Shown here: piece after piece, positions 26,190 to 34,860 of the stretch
Layout of the letters: every line of letters starts with the position of its first letter
Numbering within the stretch: the first letter of the stretch is position 1
NCBI GenBank assembly: GCA_020161435.1
Contig: JAIUNV010000007.1
Location: 183,456-247,455 of the forward strand
DNA length: 64,000 nt
Source of the DNA: Bacteroidota bacterium
GTDB taxonomy: Bacteria; Bacteroidota; Bacteroidia; Chitinophagales; Chitinophagaceae
Reading direction: 5' to 3'
Made by a program: the position numbers and the translations under genes
The notes under the pieces: model-generated
What the model was told of the DNA's origin: nothing
Seen by the model: the letters and a program-made list of their open reading frames with translations, nothing else
The model's database searches: none

Positions 26190-27302
26190 ATGCAGGCTTC
26201 TTTTCAGCGTACGTTCCTGTTGTTGCTGGTCATAGTTTTGGCCACGGCAGTGGGAGCGTGGTTCTCTTTGTACAACAACTTTTTTAGCTGGGATTTAATT
26301 CCATACCTCGGTGTGGTGCTCGGCTACGATGGTATGCAGGGTGCAGCGTTGCATCAGGCAGTGTTTACCAACGTGCAGCAACTGCCTGCCGATGTGGTGC
26401 CTGCTTTGTTGCACGAAGTGCCGTACAGAGAACAATGCCTGAATGATGCCAGTTTCTTTGAAGCACAGTTGGGTTTTTATAGGGTAAAGCCATTGTTTAC
26501 AGGCATGGTGTACGCTGGCTATAAGGCCGGCCTGCATTGGTGGACAGCCATGCGGATACCCGGTATCATTGGCTTTGCAGGTATGGCCACGGTATTGTAT
26601 TTGTGGGTACGCCGCATGGTAAAGCCTGGCTGGGATTTGGTAGTAACTACATTGTTGTTGTTTGGCTATGCCACACAATTGGCCCGACTTACTACACCCG
26701 ATGCGTTGGCATCTTTCCTGACTCTCACTTTATTTTATGTGTTGTTTTGGCATGGCCGACAAAAAGCTATCGTGCTTGTATTGCTGCTGTTGCTTACGCT
26801 TACCCGTATCGATTTGTTGTTGTTGTGCATTCCTGTGTTGTTGCTGTGGTGGTCCCCTGCATCACTCACTCAATTGTGGAAACAACATTTGACTAAAATC
26901 CTCATCGCTGGCGGCTTGTTGTTGATTCTGGCATTTATCATTCCTATGTTGTTTGGCAATAGTTGGGAATGGTATTTCAATTATTCCATGACGCAGTCGC
27001 TGAAGCAATATGTGGTACATGCCGGAAGAAGTTTCCGCCAGTTGAGCGGTACCTGGATGCCTTTATTTTTTGTATTGTTGCTGATGACATGGCCAGTGCA
27101 ACAACCTAAATGGCCGTGGTTGCTCGGTGGTATGATGGCTGTCATTGCTATACGGTGGCTGTTATTTCCCGCCTTTCAGGAGCGTTTTTTTGTGGGCTAC
27201 GAAATGGTCATGGCTTGCTACCTGCTGCATGTGTGGCAGCAGCGGCAGCAGGGTGTTGGTATTTTTACCAAACCATTGCCACAAGCTCATCACGGTTCAT
27301 AA
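26190..27302 (+). CDS. Polytopic membrane protein, GT-C-like
   Basis: A 370-residue hydrophobic protein with about nine membrane segments. It has an N-terminal helix, a periplasmic loop of about 100 residues containing SWDLIPYLG and an acidic stretch, then many Leu-rich helices such as LVLLLLLTLTRIDLLLL. The layout and the Asp in the first loop resemble GT-C glycosyltransferases that use polyprenyl-phosphate sugars, although no family is certain. It lies immediately upstream of a polyprenol-phosphate mannosyltransferase gene, which fits: that enzyme would make the lipid-linked sugar donor. Confidence 0.65.
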   Translation: MQASFQRTFLLLLVIVLATAVGAWFSLYNNFFSWDLIPYLGVVLGYDGMQGAALHQAVFTNVQQLPADVVPALLHEVPYREQCLNDASFFEAQLGFYRVKPLFTGMVYAGYKAGLHWWTAMRIPGIIGFAGMATVLYLWVRRMVKPGWDLVVTTLLLFGYATQLARLTTPDALASFLTLTLFYVLFWHGRQKAIVLVLLLLLTLTRIDLLLLCIPVLLLWWSPASLTQLWKQHLTKILIAGGLLLILAFIIPMLFGNSWEWYFNYSMTQSLKQYVVHAGRSFRQLSGTWMPLFFVLLLMTWPVQQPKWPWLLGGMMAVIAIRWLLFPAFQERFFVGYEMVMACYLLHVWQQRQQGVGIFTKPLPQAHHGS

Positions 27303-27314
27303 AAGTTGATATTG

Positions 27315-27322
27315 TATGTTTG
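27315..27322 (+). promoter_or_regulatory. Putative -7 box for the mannosyltransferase gene
   Basis: TATGTTTG matches TAnnTTTG and lies 25 bases upstream of the GTG chosen as start at 27348, supporting that start over the TTG at 27306. Confidence 0.5.
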
Positions 27323-27347
27323 CGGATATTCAATCGTGTACAATTCT

Positions 27348-28094
27348 GTGAAAAAGCTGGTCATCATACCCACCTATAATGAAAGGGACAATATCCGGGG
27401 CATCATCGAAGCAGTGATGCAATTGCAGGCGGGTTTTCATGTGCTCATTATTGATGACGGCTCGCCGGATGGCACTGCTGCCATTGTGCAGGAGTTATTG
27501 CCGGTGTACAACGGCACGTTGTTTTTAGAACAACGCAGCGGTAAGCTTGGCTTAGGCACCGCTTACATTCACGGTTTCAAATGGGCACTCAGCCGCGGTT
27601 ACGATTATATCTGCGAAATGGATGCCGACTTCAGCCACAATCCTGCTGATTTGCCAAGGCTGGTTGCAGCCTGCGAAAATGGTGCCGATGTGGCCGTTGG
27701 TAGCCGCTATGTAAAAGGGGGCAGCATTGAAAACTGGCCACTCGACCGACACATTTATTCAAGAGGCGGCAGTTTGTACACCCGCATGATTACCTGGATT
27801 CCGGTGAAGGATGCAACTGCTGGTTTTGTATGCTACAAACGTGCTGTGCTCGATGATATCAATTTTGATGAAATCCGTTTTGTGGGGTATGCCTTCCAGA
27901 TAGAAATGAAGTTTGCATCGTGGAAGCTGGGCTACAAAATTGTAGAAGTGCCCATCACCTTTGTAGATCGCAAAGTAGGCGTCAGCAAAATGAATACCGG
28001 CATTGTAAAAGAAGGCGTACTTGGTGTGTTGAAAATTCAATGGAACAGCATGTTCAAAAACTACCGCAAGAAAGTGCGGAGTGGGAATGCTTAA
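27348..28094 (+). CDS. Polyprenol-phosphate mannosyltransferase (GT2)
   Basis: A 248-residue family 2 glycosyltransferase of the dolichol-phosphate-mannose synthase type without C-terminal membrane helices. Signatures are VIIPTYNERDNI at the N-terminus, LIIDDGSPDGTA, the metal-binding EMDADFSHNP, AVGSRYVKGG, and ATAGFVCYKR. It is predicted to transfer a hexose from a nucleotide sugar onto undecaprenyl phosphate on the cytoplasmic side. GTG 27348 aligns with the family N-terminus. The upstream membrane protein is the likely user of the product. Confidence 0.9.
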   Translation: MKKLVIIPTYNERDNIRGIIEAVMQLQAGFHVLIIDDGSPDGTAAIVQELLPVYNGTLFLEQRSGKLGLGTAYIHGFKWALSRGYDYICEMDADFSHNPADLPRLVAACENGADVAVGSRYVKGGSIENWPLDRHIYSRGGSLYTRMITWIPVKDATAGFVCYKRAVLDDINFDEIRFVGYAFQIEMKFASWKLGYKIVEVPITFVDRKVGVSKMNTGIVKEGVLGVLKIQWNSMFKNYRKKVRSGNA

Positions 28095-28313
28095 GAAATT
28101 TGCAGTGTACATGTTTGCAGTTTGCAGGGGAACATAGGTGAAAAACGTTGTGCTCCTTCGTGTCTTCGTGGTTCCAAAAAAAAGTTTCCAGTTTGCAATT
28201 TTCAGTTTGCAGTAGTAGAACGTACGCCTCGAAAATTGCTAACTGTTGACTGCAAACTTTACTTACTCTTTGTGTTCCTCTGCGCTACCTCCTAAACCTC
28301 TGTGGTGAGAGCA
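28095..28313. repeat. Intergenic dispersed repeat, copy A
   Basis: No gene is seen. The region contains CTTCGTGTCTTCGTGGTTC at about 28157-28175, CAGTTTGCA-type words repeated several times, and CCTCTGTGGTGAG-like sequence near 28300. Inverted counterparts (GAACCACGAAG, CACAGAGG, TTTGCAGT) occur at 55330-55545, so this is one copy of a dispersed intergenic repeat family. Confidence 0.5.
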
Positions 28314-30029
28314 TCAATACTGATACGTCTTCATCCGATTCCATCCCGTTTTTTGCAAATCCCGGAAGCTGAACCACGCTGCTGCACCAGCAAGTACTCC
28401 CAAGGCTACACAAGCCCACCAATACGGAAAGGCCAGTGAATGCAGCAAGCCCAGGATACTCAATGCAAACATCAATGCCAGTGTTTTCATTACCGATGAA
28501 CCCTGATTGTTTTTGTTGACAGGTGCCGACCACGGCAAATAATCATTGCTAAACATGACCAGTGCCACAGCCATGAGCGACAGGTTGCAAAAAGCTACAG
28601 CTACATGCAGCAATGCCATGGGCCCATTGATGATGGTGAGTAGTACCGCTACCAGCATAAATGCAGGCAGTTGAAATTGGATAATGGATGCTTTTACCGC
28701 ACCACTTAAAATAGGTCCAGGCGTTGCCACCGGCGTTACCCGAAACATCCATGCCGCTTTGTAGTGCTCACTAAAATTCATTTGCCCCAAAGACGTGATG
28801 GAAACCAAACCGGTGATGTAAAGCAACATCATGATGGTGATGTTGCTTTTCCTCGATGTCAAATCCAGTTCTTCGGCTACATCACTCAGGCTGTTGTCCC
28901 GCAAAAAACTTACTGCAAAAATCACCAGCATGTAACCAATGGCCGGATACACTTTCAGTTTGAAATCACGGTTGCGCAGCATCATGCGCCAGCTAAACAA
29001 AAACGATGCTTGTTCAATTCCTTTATTGGTAAACAGGTTGGCCATCATTTGGCTGTAAGTGGTTCGGTTGCCGGCTACTTTTTTTGCTACCGCAGCTTCT
29101 CCCGAACTACCGGAAATCTGCGCCAGCTTTTGGTTGAACGTGGGTGCAAAAAAACGAACCACCACATAGATGCCCAGCACAGGCATGAGCAATGCCAATG
29201 CTGCAGCCATCAGCACAACAGGATGCGTAGAGAATTGGGTGCTTTCTTTCAGCAAGGCGGCAAACCAATAAGGTGGTGCCAGCAGCAGTGCAGGTGCTTC
29301 GCCAATCACGGCGTTTTTAAGAATGCTTTTTTCAAACAGTCTTGGTACAATTTGATAGCCGCCGTAAATGAGCACCGCAAATACAATTTGAATATAGCTG
29401 ATGATGTTTTTAAACTTCTGTGGCGATGACACTTTCAATACCAACAAGTAAATGGCATTGATAAGGAAAATGGTAAAGACCGTGGATAGCAAAACACCTG
29501 CCAGTAAAGCAATACCAGCGATGGGGCCAAGTTTTACAAATGCTGTAATGAGCCCCGGCAGCGCCATGGGCAACATGAGCTTGCATACGTGTATGCTGAT
29601 ATGAACAATACGGGCAATCACAAACGTGGCATCATTTACCGGCTTGGGTAAAATGATGAAATTGTCGCGGATATCGATTAATACATTGGTGAAGTCGGTG
29701 ATAAGGGTAAGAGCCAGCATGATGATGAACATGCTGAAATAAATAACACCGCAGGTAAGCACATCTTCGCTGGCGAAAAAGGCGATGATGAACAGCAAAC
29801 CCATTAACAAAGACATGAGCATGGTGCCCAGCGTGGCCATACTAATTTGTTTGTCCTGTTTTTTATGGCTGGTTTGGTGAAAGCTATTAGGACGACGGTC
29901 ATCCATCATCAGCTTGTATTCCAGTATGGTGCGGAGTTGTGTAGTATTGGCTCCAGCCTTGCGGTACAAGGCTTTGGGCAACATAAAAGCACCGAGTAAT
30001 GATTGGTTGATAATGTTCAGCTTGGGCAT
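28314..30029 (-). CDS. ABC transporter permease
   Basis: A 571-residue membrane protein with about twelve hydrophobic segments in two halves separated by a loop near residues 300-360, consistent with an ABC-2-like exporter subunit. It is paired with the ATPase gene directly upstream (37 bases apart). No substrate-specific motif was recognised. ATG 30029 is preferred to the TTG at 30035. Such two-gene exporters are common in Bacteroidota and mostly uncharacterised. Confidence 0.85.
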   Translation of the reverse strand: MPKLNIINQSLLGAFMLPKALYRKAGANTTQLRTILEYKLMMDDRRPNSFHQTSHKKQDKQISMATLGTMLMSLLMGLLFIIAFFASEDVLTCGVIYFSMFIIMLALTLITDFTNVLIDIRDNFIILPKPVNDATFVIARIVHISIHVCKLMLPMALPGLITAFVKLGPIAGIALLAGVLLSTVFTIFLINAIYLLVLKVSSPQKFKNIISYIQIVFAVLIYGGYQIVPRLFEKSILKNAVIGEAPALLLAPPYWFAALLKESTQFSTHPVVLMAAALALLMPVLGIYVVVRFFAPTFNQKLAQISGSSGEAAVAKKVAGNRTTYSQMMANLFTNKGIEQASFLFSWRMMLRNRDFKLKVYPAIGYMLVIFAVSFLRDNSLSDVAEELDLTSRKSNITIMMLLYITGLVSITSLGQMNFSEHYKAAWMFRVTPVATPGPILSGAVKASIIQFQLPAFMLVAVLLTIINGPMALLHVAVAFCNLSLMAVALVMFSNDYLPWSAPVNKNNQGSSVMKTLALMFALSILGLLHSLAFPYWWACVALGVLAGAAAWFSFRDLQKTGWNRMKTYQY

Positions 30030-30066
30030 ACACAAGGCTTAATGAGTATGAAGAATGGTGTGAACC

Positions 30067-30837
30067 TTATTGAAAAGCACTCAGCAAATCGGATGCTGCC
30101 TGATTGATGGAATCACTGGCCGTGAGCTGCGCAAAAATTCGTTCGAGGCTTTGGTTGCCTTGTTGCGATTTCAATTCTTCAAAACTACCATCGGCCACTA
30201 CTTCGCCCTGATTGATGAGGATGATGCGGTCACTTACTTTTTCTACCACATCCATCATGTGGCTGCAGTAAAAAATGGTTTTGCCTTCAGCCGCCAGTTT
30301 GCCTATCAGTTCTTTAATGATGATGACACTGTTGGCATCTAAGCCACTCAGTGGTTCATCCATAATGATGATATCTGGATTGTGTAACAAGCCGGAAGTA
30401 ATCAATACTTTTTGCCGCATGCCTTTGCTAAACGTATCCATGCGTTGGTGCAGGTTGCCTGCCAATCCAAAGGCACCCAGCATTTTGGTCATGCGTTCTT
30501 CGGCTACCTGTGCATCCATGCCATACAAAGCGGCCATAAAGTGCAGAAATTCGTGTGGCGTTAGTGTTTCATACAACTCTGCCAACTCCGGTATGAAACC
30601 AATTTTTTGCTTGGCTGCCAGCGGCTCTTTGCGAATGTCTTTTCCTGCTACCAATACTTCACCTTCAAAGTCGGAGAGGAGGCCGCACAATATTTTTACG
30701 GTGGTGCTTTTACCAGCGCCATTGGGGCCAATGTAGCCAATCACCTGTCCGGGCATTACGGATAGATTGATGCCTTTGAGTACCGGTGTGCCACTGTAAC
30801 TTTTCCAAAGATTCTTGAGAACGATGATGGGTTCCAT
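30067..30837 (-). CDS. ABC transporter ATP-binding protein
   Basis: A 256-residue ATPase of the ABC-2/CcmA-like class. Walker A is GPNGAGKSTT, the Q-loop lies in IGFIPELAELYETL, the ABC signature is degenerate, FSKGMRQKV, and Walker B is PDIIIMDEPLSGLD, followed by the H-switch in FYCSHMM. It energises the permease encoded downstream on the same strand. The ATG at 30837 fits the family N-terminus better than the one at 30861. Confidence 0.92.
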   Translation of the reverse strand: MEPIIVLKNLWKSYSGTPVLKGINLSVMPGQVIGYIGPNGAGKSTTVKILCGLLSDFEGEVLVAGKDIRKEPLAAKQKIGFIPELAELYETLTPHEFLHFMAALYGMDAQVAEERMTKMLGAFGLAGNLHQRMDTFSKGMRQKVLITSGLLHNPDIIIMDEPLSGLDANSVIIIKELIGKLAAEGKTIFYCSHMMDVVEKVSDRIILINQGEVVADGSFEELKSQQGNQSLERIFAQLTASDSINQAASDLLSAFQ

Positions 30838-30929
30838 AGCAATAGCTTGTGTTGATAGCAATAATAATGAAACTCGGCGCTGCTGCTGTCACTGAAATGA
30901 TGAAATGTTGCGCCAAACCTCAGGCGGCG

Positions 30930-30937
30930 TATTTTCG
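30930..30937 (+). promoter_or_regulatory. Putative -7 box close to the EamA start
   Basis: TATTTTCG differs by one base from TAnnTTTG and ends five bases before the ATG at 30943, so transcription would start at or next to the start codon. Confidence 0.35.
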
Positions 30938-30942
30938 CCCAC

Positions 30943-31815
30943 ATGCGGTTGGCGTTTATCAAATTGCACATAGCGGTATTGTTGGCGGGTTTTACCGCTA
31001 TTTTGGGTAAGCTCATTACCCTCAACGAAGCGGCACTGGTTTGGTGGCGATTGTTGTTGTCGGTGGTAGCCTTGTTGCTCCTATTTACATGGTTGAAAAA
31101 GAGTGTGCTCACTACCCGCAAAACCATCCTGCAGCTGTTGGGTATTGGTAGCTTGGTAGGTATTCACTGGTTGTGTTTTTTCGGCAGTGTCAAGTATGGC
31201 AATGTATCTATAGCGTTGGTTTGTTTTTCTGCTGCTGGTTTTTTTTCTGCATTATTAGAGCCTGTTATCACCCGGCGAAAATGGCGACCCATTGAGTTGT
31301 TGCTGGGCCTCATGTGCATGGCAGGTATCTATATCATTTTCCATTTTGATACCCGCTACAAAACGGGCATACTCTTGGGTGTAGCAGCCGCAGCATTGAG
31401 TGCTTTGTTTTCGATACTGAACAAGCAAATGGTGAATGCCAGGGCCGATGGTTTGCAAATGACTTTTTGGGAAATGAGTGGTGCCTTAATAACGCTCAGC
31501 GTAGCTATGCCGGCGTACGTAATGCTGCGAGGCGATAGCATGCTGCCCGCACCACTCGACTGGTTGTGGCTGCTGATACTGGCCCTGGTTTGTACCGTGT
31601 GGGCTTTCTTTTTGCAGCTTCAGGCATTGCAGCATATTTCTGCCGTTACGCTCAATCTTACCTACAACCTTGAGCCGGTGTACGGCATTATTCTCGCCTT
31701 TATTTTCTTTCAGGAAAATCAATACCTGCACAGCACTTTTTTTGCCGGACTCATATTTATTGCATTGGCAGTAGCCATACAAATGTGGCGGGTAAAACAG
31801 GGTAGAGACAGATAA
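30943..31815 (+). CDS. EamA/DMT-family transporter
   Basis: A 290-residue protein with ten predicted membrane helices formed by two EamA repeats (about 1-135 and 145-285). Visible helices include LLLSVVALLLLF, LLGLMCMAGIYIIFHF and LILALVCTVWAFFLQL. The family moves small metabolites such as amino acids or nucleosides, usually outward. Substrate is unknown. It is divergent from the ABC ATPase gene and convergent with the LytTR regulator gene. Confidence 0.9.
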   Translation: MRLAFIKLHIAVLLAGFTAILGKLITLNEAALVWWRLLLSVVALLLLFTWLKKSVLTTRKTILQLLGIGSLVGIHWLCFFGSVKYGNVSIALVCFSAAGFFSALLEPVITRRKWRPIELLLGLMCMAGIYIIFHFDTRYKTGILLGVAAAALSALFSILNKQMVNARADGLQMTFWEMSGALITLSVAMPAYVMLRGDSMLPAPLDWLWLLILALVCTVWAFFLQLQALQHISAVTLNLTYNLEPVYGIILAFIFFQENQYLHSTFFAGLIFIALAVAIQMWRVKQGRDR

Positions 31816-31820
31816 ATCGC

Positions 31821-32573
31821 TTACACTTCTGCCCAGGCTTTAAAGTCTCTCACCCGTTCTCTGCTCAGGATGACTTCTTCTTGCTTGCCGGCACTGCGCA
31901 GCATGAGTTTGTAGCGGCTGTTTACATACGGTTTGATTTGAAAAATACTTTGCTGATGCACCAGGTAACTTCTATTGAGTCGGAAAAACACTTTTGGATC
32001 AAGGCATTTCTCCAGCTTCTCCATAGTATAATCTACTGTGAATTTATTGCCGTCTCTGTCTACGAGGTACACAATTTTATCTTCTGCAAAAAAGTAGCGG
32101 ATATCGTCGCAGGGAATGAAATACATTTTTTGCCCCGACTTAGCCAGGAAGCGGGTTTTGTATTCCGGTTGCTCAAATGTATGGAGTAACGCAGCCGCTG
32201 TTTGTGCAGACACCGGAGTGCAAAGTTCTTTGTACTTCTGCAAAGATTTTGCCAGCATGCCGGCACTAACCGGCTTTAGTAAATACGCAATGCTGTGCAG
32301 TTGAAATGCATCCAATGCATACTGGTCAAAGGCCGTGGTAAATATGATGGGCTTGCGGTAATCTACCTGTTTGAAAATTTCAAAACTGTACCCATCCGCT
32401 AACTGTATATCGAGAAATAATAGATCGGGATGCCGGTGTGTTTCCAGCCATTGCACAGCTTCGGCAATGCTGTACAAATGAGCCACTACCTGTATCTGAT
32501 CATCGTACTCCTGTAACTGGTGTTGAAGCCTTTCGGCTGCCAATAGTTCGTCTTCAATGATAACTACCCGCAT
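31821..32573 (-). CDS. LytTR-family response regulator
   Basis: A 250-residue LytR/AlgR-type regulator. Residues 1-120 are a receiver domain with the acidic pocket IIEDE, phospho-acceptor Asp in LLFLDIQLADG, and the conserved Lys in AYLLKPVSAG. Residues about 150-248 are a LytTR DNA-binding domain (IRYFFAEDKIVYLV, VFFRLNRSYLVHQ, VILSRERVRDF). Its start overlaps the restored end of the LytS kinase gene by 20 bases, so the pair is translationally coupled. ATG 32573 is used rather than 32621. Confidence 0.92.
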   Translation of the reverse strand: MRVVIIEDELLAAERLQHQLQEYDDQIQVVAHLYSIAEAVQWLETHRHPDLLFLDIQLADGYSFEIFKQVDYRKPIIFTTAFDQYALDAFQLHSIAYLLKPVSAGMLAKSLQKYKELCTPVSAQTAAALLHTFEQPEYKTRFLAKSGQKMYFIPCDDIRYFFAEDKIVYLVDRDGNKFTVDYTMEKLEKCLDPKVFFRLNRSYLVHQQSIFQIKPYVNSRYKLMLRSAGKQEEVILSRERVRDFKAWAEV

Positions 32574-32745
32574 ATGTGTGAACTTGAATGAGTGGAATAC
32601 TGACGCTGAACTGTTGACCATCGTTTTTCACCGCTATGTGCTTGCCGGTGGTGATGGCATATCGTTGATCAATGTTCACTAGTCCAACATTTCCCGATGC
32701 GGCTTTGTTGCGTTTGGGTTGTAAATTATTCGCTACAGTCAATTG
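32554..32745 (-). pseudogene. LytS kinase C-terminal remainder, +1 frame
   Basis: This frame continues the kinase after the A7 tract. It encodes LTVANNLQPKRN, SGNVGLVNIDQRY and FSVSIPLIQ, the G-box region and last strands of a LytS-type HATPase domain. Reading across needs one A fewer in the tract. It ends inside the start of the regulator gene. Confidence 0.8.
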
Positions 32746-33607
32746 TTTTTTTATCACTGCTGGTTATGTGAATCTGCAATGGTTGCTGTGGCGAAACAAT
32801 GTTGTGCTTAATGGCATTCTCCACCAGCATTTGCAACGCCACAGGCACTACCTGCAATTGCTTTGCTTCTGCTGCAATTTGAATGTTGAGTTGAATGCTG
32901 TTGGGAAACCGGTGTTGCAGTAAGTAAATGTAGGGCTCCAGAAAATCCAGCTCTTGCTGCAGGTCTATCAGTTCTTTCTCCTGATTGCGCAAGATGTATT
33001 GATAGACGTTGGAAAAGGCTTCAATAAAATGATTTGCATCCTGACTTTGTTTCATCACCAATGCACTCAGTACATTCAGGTTGTTGAATAAAAAATGCGG
33101 ATTCACCTGCGATTTAATGCTTTGCAGCTCAGCCTGTGTGTGCATACGGAGCAACTCTTCTGCTTCGAGTTGTTTGTTTTTGTACCGCTCCATGTAGTAG
33201 GCTACTGCATGCAGCAAATGAAAGAGCAGGTTGATGAGCAACGCATAGGTGAGAGTGAGTTTGAGTGGATTGTACAAATCAATAGGAGCGTGGTGAAACA
33301 AACGGTCGAAGGCAAAAACAACGGCAACAGTAAACAGTCCGCTGGCTACACCGGCAGCCATCCAGTACACCAACAGATTGCGAATAATCAGTTCTTCTTT
33401 TTGCGGTAGTTTATGAAACAGCGGATATAATAATCTGCCCGCTTCCCAGGTGCCCACCGTAATCACCACAATGCTGCCCAATGCCGTGTACCATTGCACA
33501 TCCATACCAAAGTAGCTGTACACATTGCAAAACAAGGTGCTCAGGTAAGTGTACACGGCCAGCGCCAGTGCAAACCAGTAGCGGTATTTATGATTGAAGA
33601 AAAGCAT
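32726..33607 (-). CDS. LytS-type sensor histidine kinase, frameshifted
   Basis: As written the frame gives 293 residues: four N-terminal membrane helices (about 10-140), a coiled linker, the His_kinase motif NPHFLFNNLNVLSAL with the phospho-acceptor His, and the N-box VENAIKHNIVSPQQP. It then stops after KKTIDCSE, lacking the G-box of the ATPase domain. The missing part is in another frame directly downstream (32554-32745). The break is a run of seven A on the coding strand (T7 at 32746-32752). Without repair or slippage the ATP-binding domain is incomplete. It pairs with the LytTR regulator. Confidence 0.85.
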   Translation of the reverse strand: MLFFNHKYRYWFALALAVYTYLSTLFCNVYSYFGMDVQWYTALGSIVVITVGTWEAGRLLYPLFHKLPQKEELIIRNLLVYWMAAGVASGLFTVAVVFAFDRLFHHAPIDLYNPLKLTLTYALLINLLFHLLHAVAYYMERYKNKQLEAEELLRMHTQAELQSIKSQVNPHFLFNNLNVLSALVMKQSQDANHFIEAFSNVYQYILRNQEKELIDLQQELDFLEPYIYLLQHRFPNSIQLNIQIAAEAKQLQVVPVALQMLVENAIKHNIVSPQQPLQIHITSSDKKTIDCSE

Positions 33608-33683
33608 GGCAATCGGTTATAAACAACATTCCGGATTCATAGTTCGAACCCGGAATGCTGCCGTCATATCTGTAAGGAATAAC

Positions 33684-34643
33684 TTATGGAATAATCACTT
33701 TATCGATAACGTGAACCACACCATTGCGGGCCATAATATTGGTGAGGGCAATATTGGCGGCACCATTGTTAAACACCGTACCACTACCGCTGATGGTAAC
33801 AGCACTGGTACCTACGCCAGCAACGGTGGCATTGCTACCATTGGCCATGCCGAGGTTGCCATTGGCAAGGTCGTTGCTAAATGCACGGGCTGTAACCACA
33901 TGGTGGCGCAGCACGGTGCGGAGGGTAGCTACCGGTATGGCATCAATATTGCGGAAAGGGAATGCAGCATTGGCAAACAAGGCCTGGAACGCAGCATTGG
34001 TGGGCGCAAATACAGTAAGCCCATTGGTATTGCTCAATACATCAGCAATGTTGTCGGCACCGGTGGCACCTGTGCTTACACGGGTTACGGCTTTTACCAA
34101 TGAGTCAAAGCCGGGTGTAGCTACAGCGGTAGCCACGATGTTGCCTACTGGTGGCTGGAGTATTCTGCCCAAACCATGTACCACTCCATTGCTGGCAGTA
34201 AGGTCGGCTTGTATTACCTGTACACCATTTACAAATACACCGGCGCTGCTGGCTTTTACAAATACAGAGTCACCATTCAGCATGTTTACTTTCACCAAAT
34301 TGCCATTGCTCAATGCAATGACCTGTGCGGCAGTCAAACCCTGACCAGACAACACATGGTACGTCAACAGATTGGTGAGAGCTGCTCCGGTAGGTGCAGT
34401 TACACCGGTAAAGGCAGCATTGTTAGGTGCAAAAACGGTAAACGGTCCTGCGCCATTCAATGCATCTATCAGGCCGGCATTGGTTACCAAAGTGGCCAAA
34501 GTGCTGTAGCCATTATTTACCACAGCGTTCACCACCGTGTTGGGGGCCGGATCGTCTTTGTCTTTTTTACAACCCGTTGCAGCAAGCATCAATCCGCTGG
34601 CGGCCAGCACCAACATCTTCTTTGAAAACAGCATTTCTTTCAT
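33684..34643 (-). CDS. FAS1 (fasciclin) lipoprotein, two domains
   Basis: A 319-residue protein with a lipoprotein signal (VLAASGLMLAATGC), a charged spacer KKDKDDP, and two fasciclin domains at about 38-170 and 180-318. Each has the H1 motif GPFTVFAPNNAAF / GLTVFAPTNAAF and the later H2-like segment (VLSGQGLTAAQV / NGVVHVIDKVI). FAS1 domains mediate adhesion or matrix binding; in Bacteroidota they are often encoded near TonB-dependent systems, as here. It is downstream of the TonB receptor gene on the same strand, but a terminator lies between them. Confidence 0.9.
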   Translation of the reverse strand: MKEMLFSKKMLVLAASGLMLAATGCKKDKDDPAPNTVVNAVVNNGYSTLATLVTNAGLIDALNGAGPFTVFAPNNAAFTGVTAPTGAALTNLLTYHVLSGQGLTAAQVIALSNGNLVKVNMLNGDSVFVKASSAGVFVNGVQVIQADLTASNGVVHGLGRILQPPVGNIVATAVATPGFDSLVKAVTRVSTGATGADNIADVLSNTNGLTVFAPTNAAFQALFANAAFPFRNIDAIPVATLRTVLRHHVVTARAFSNDLANGNLGMANGSNATVAGVGTSAVTISGSGTVFNNGAANIALTNIMARNGVVHVIDKVIIP

Positions 34644-34802
34644 AGTGTTTGTGTTTGAATTGCAGTAATGACAGCAATTGTCGGGCTGTGGTTTTTACAC
34701 TTTGCCCAACTGTAGCAATTTGCTCCGTCAACTGTCGTTTTTAAGGAGTGAATTGTATTGTCTCTGCTGCTCACACCAGCTTATAATCAGTGGTCATAAA
34801 AA

Positions 34803-34835
34803 CAAAACAGCAGCCCATTGTAACGGGCTGCTGTT
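34803..34835 (-). terminator. Intrinsic terminator after the TonB receptor gene
   Basis: On the minus strand CAGCAGCCC...GGGCTGCTG forms a nine-base-pair stem (34808-34816 and 34825-34833) followed by TTTTGTTTTT, 26 bases after the receptor stop. Confidence 0.85.
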
Positions 34836-34860
34836 GCTATATATTTAAAAACAGATAGTC

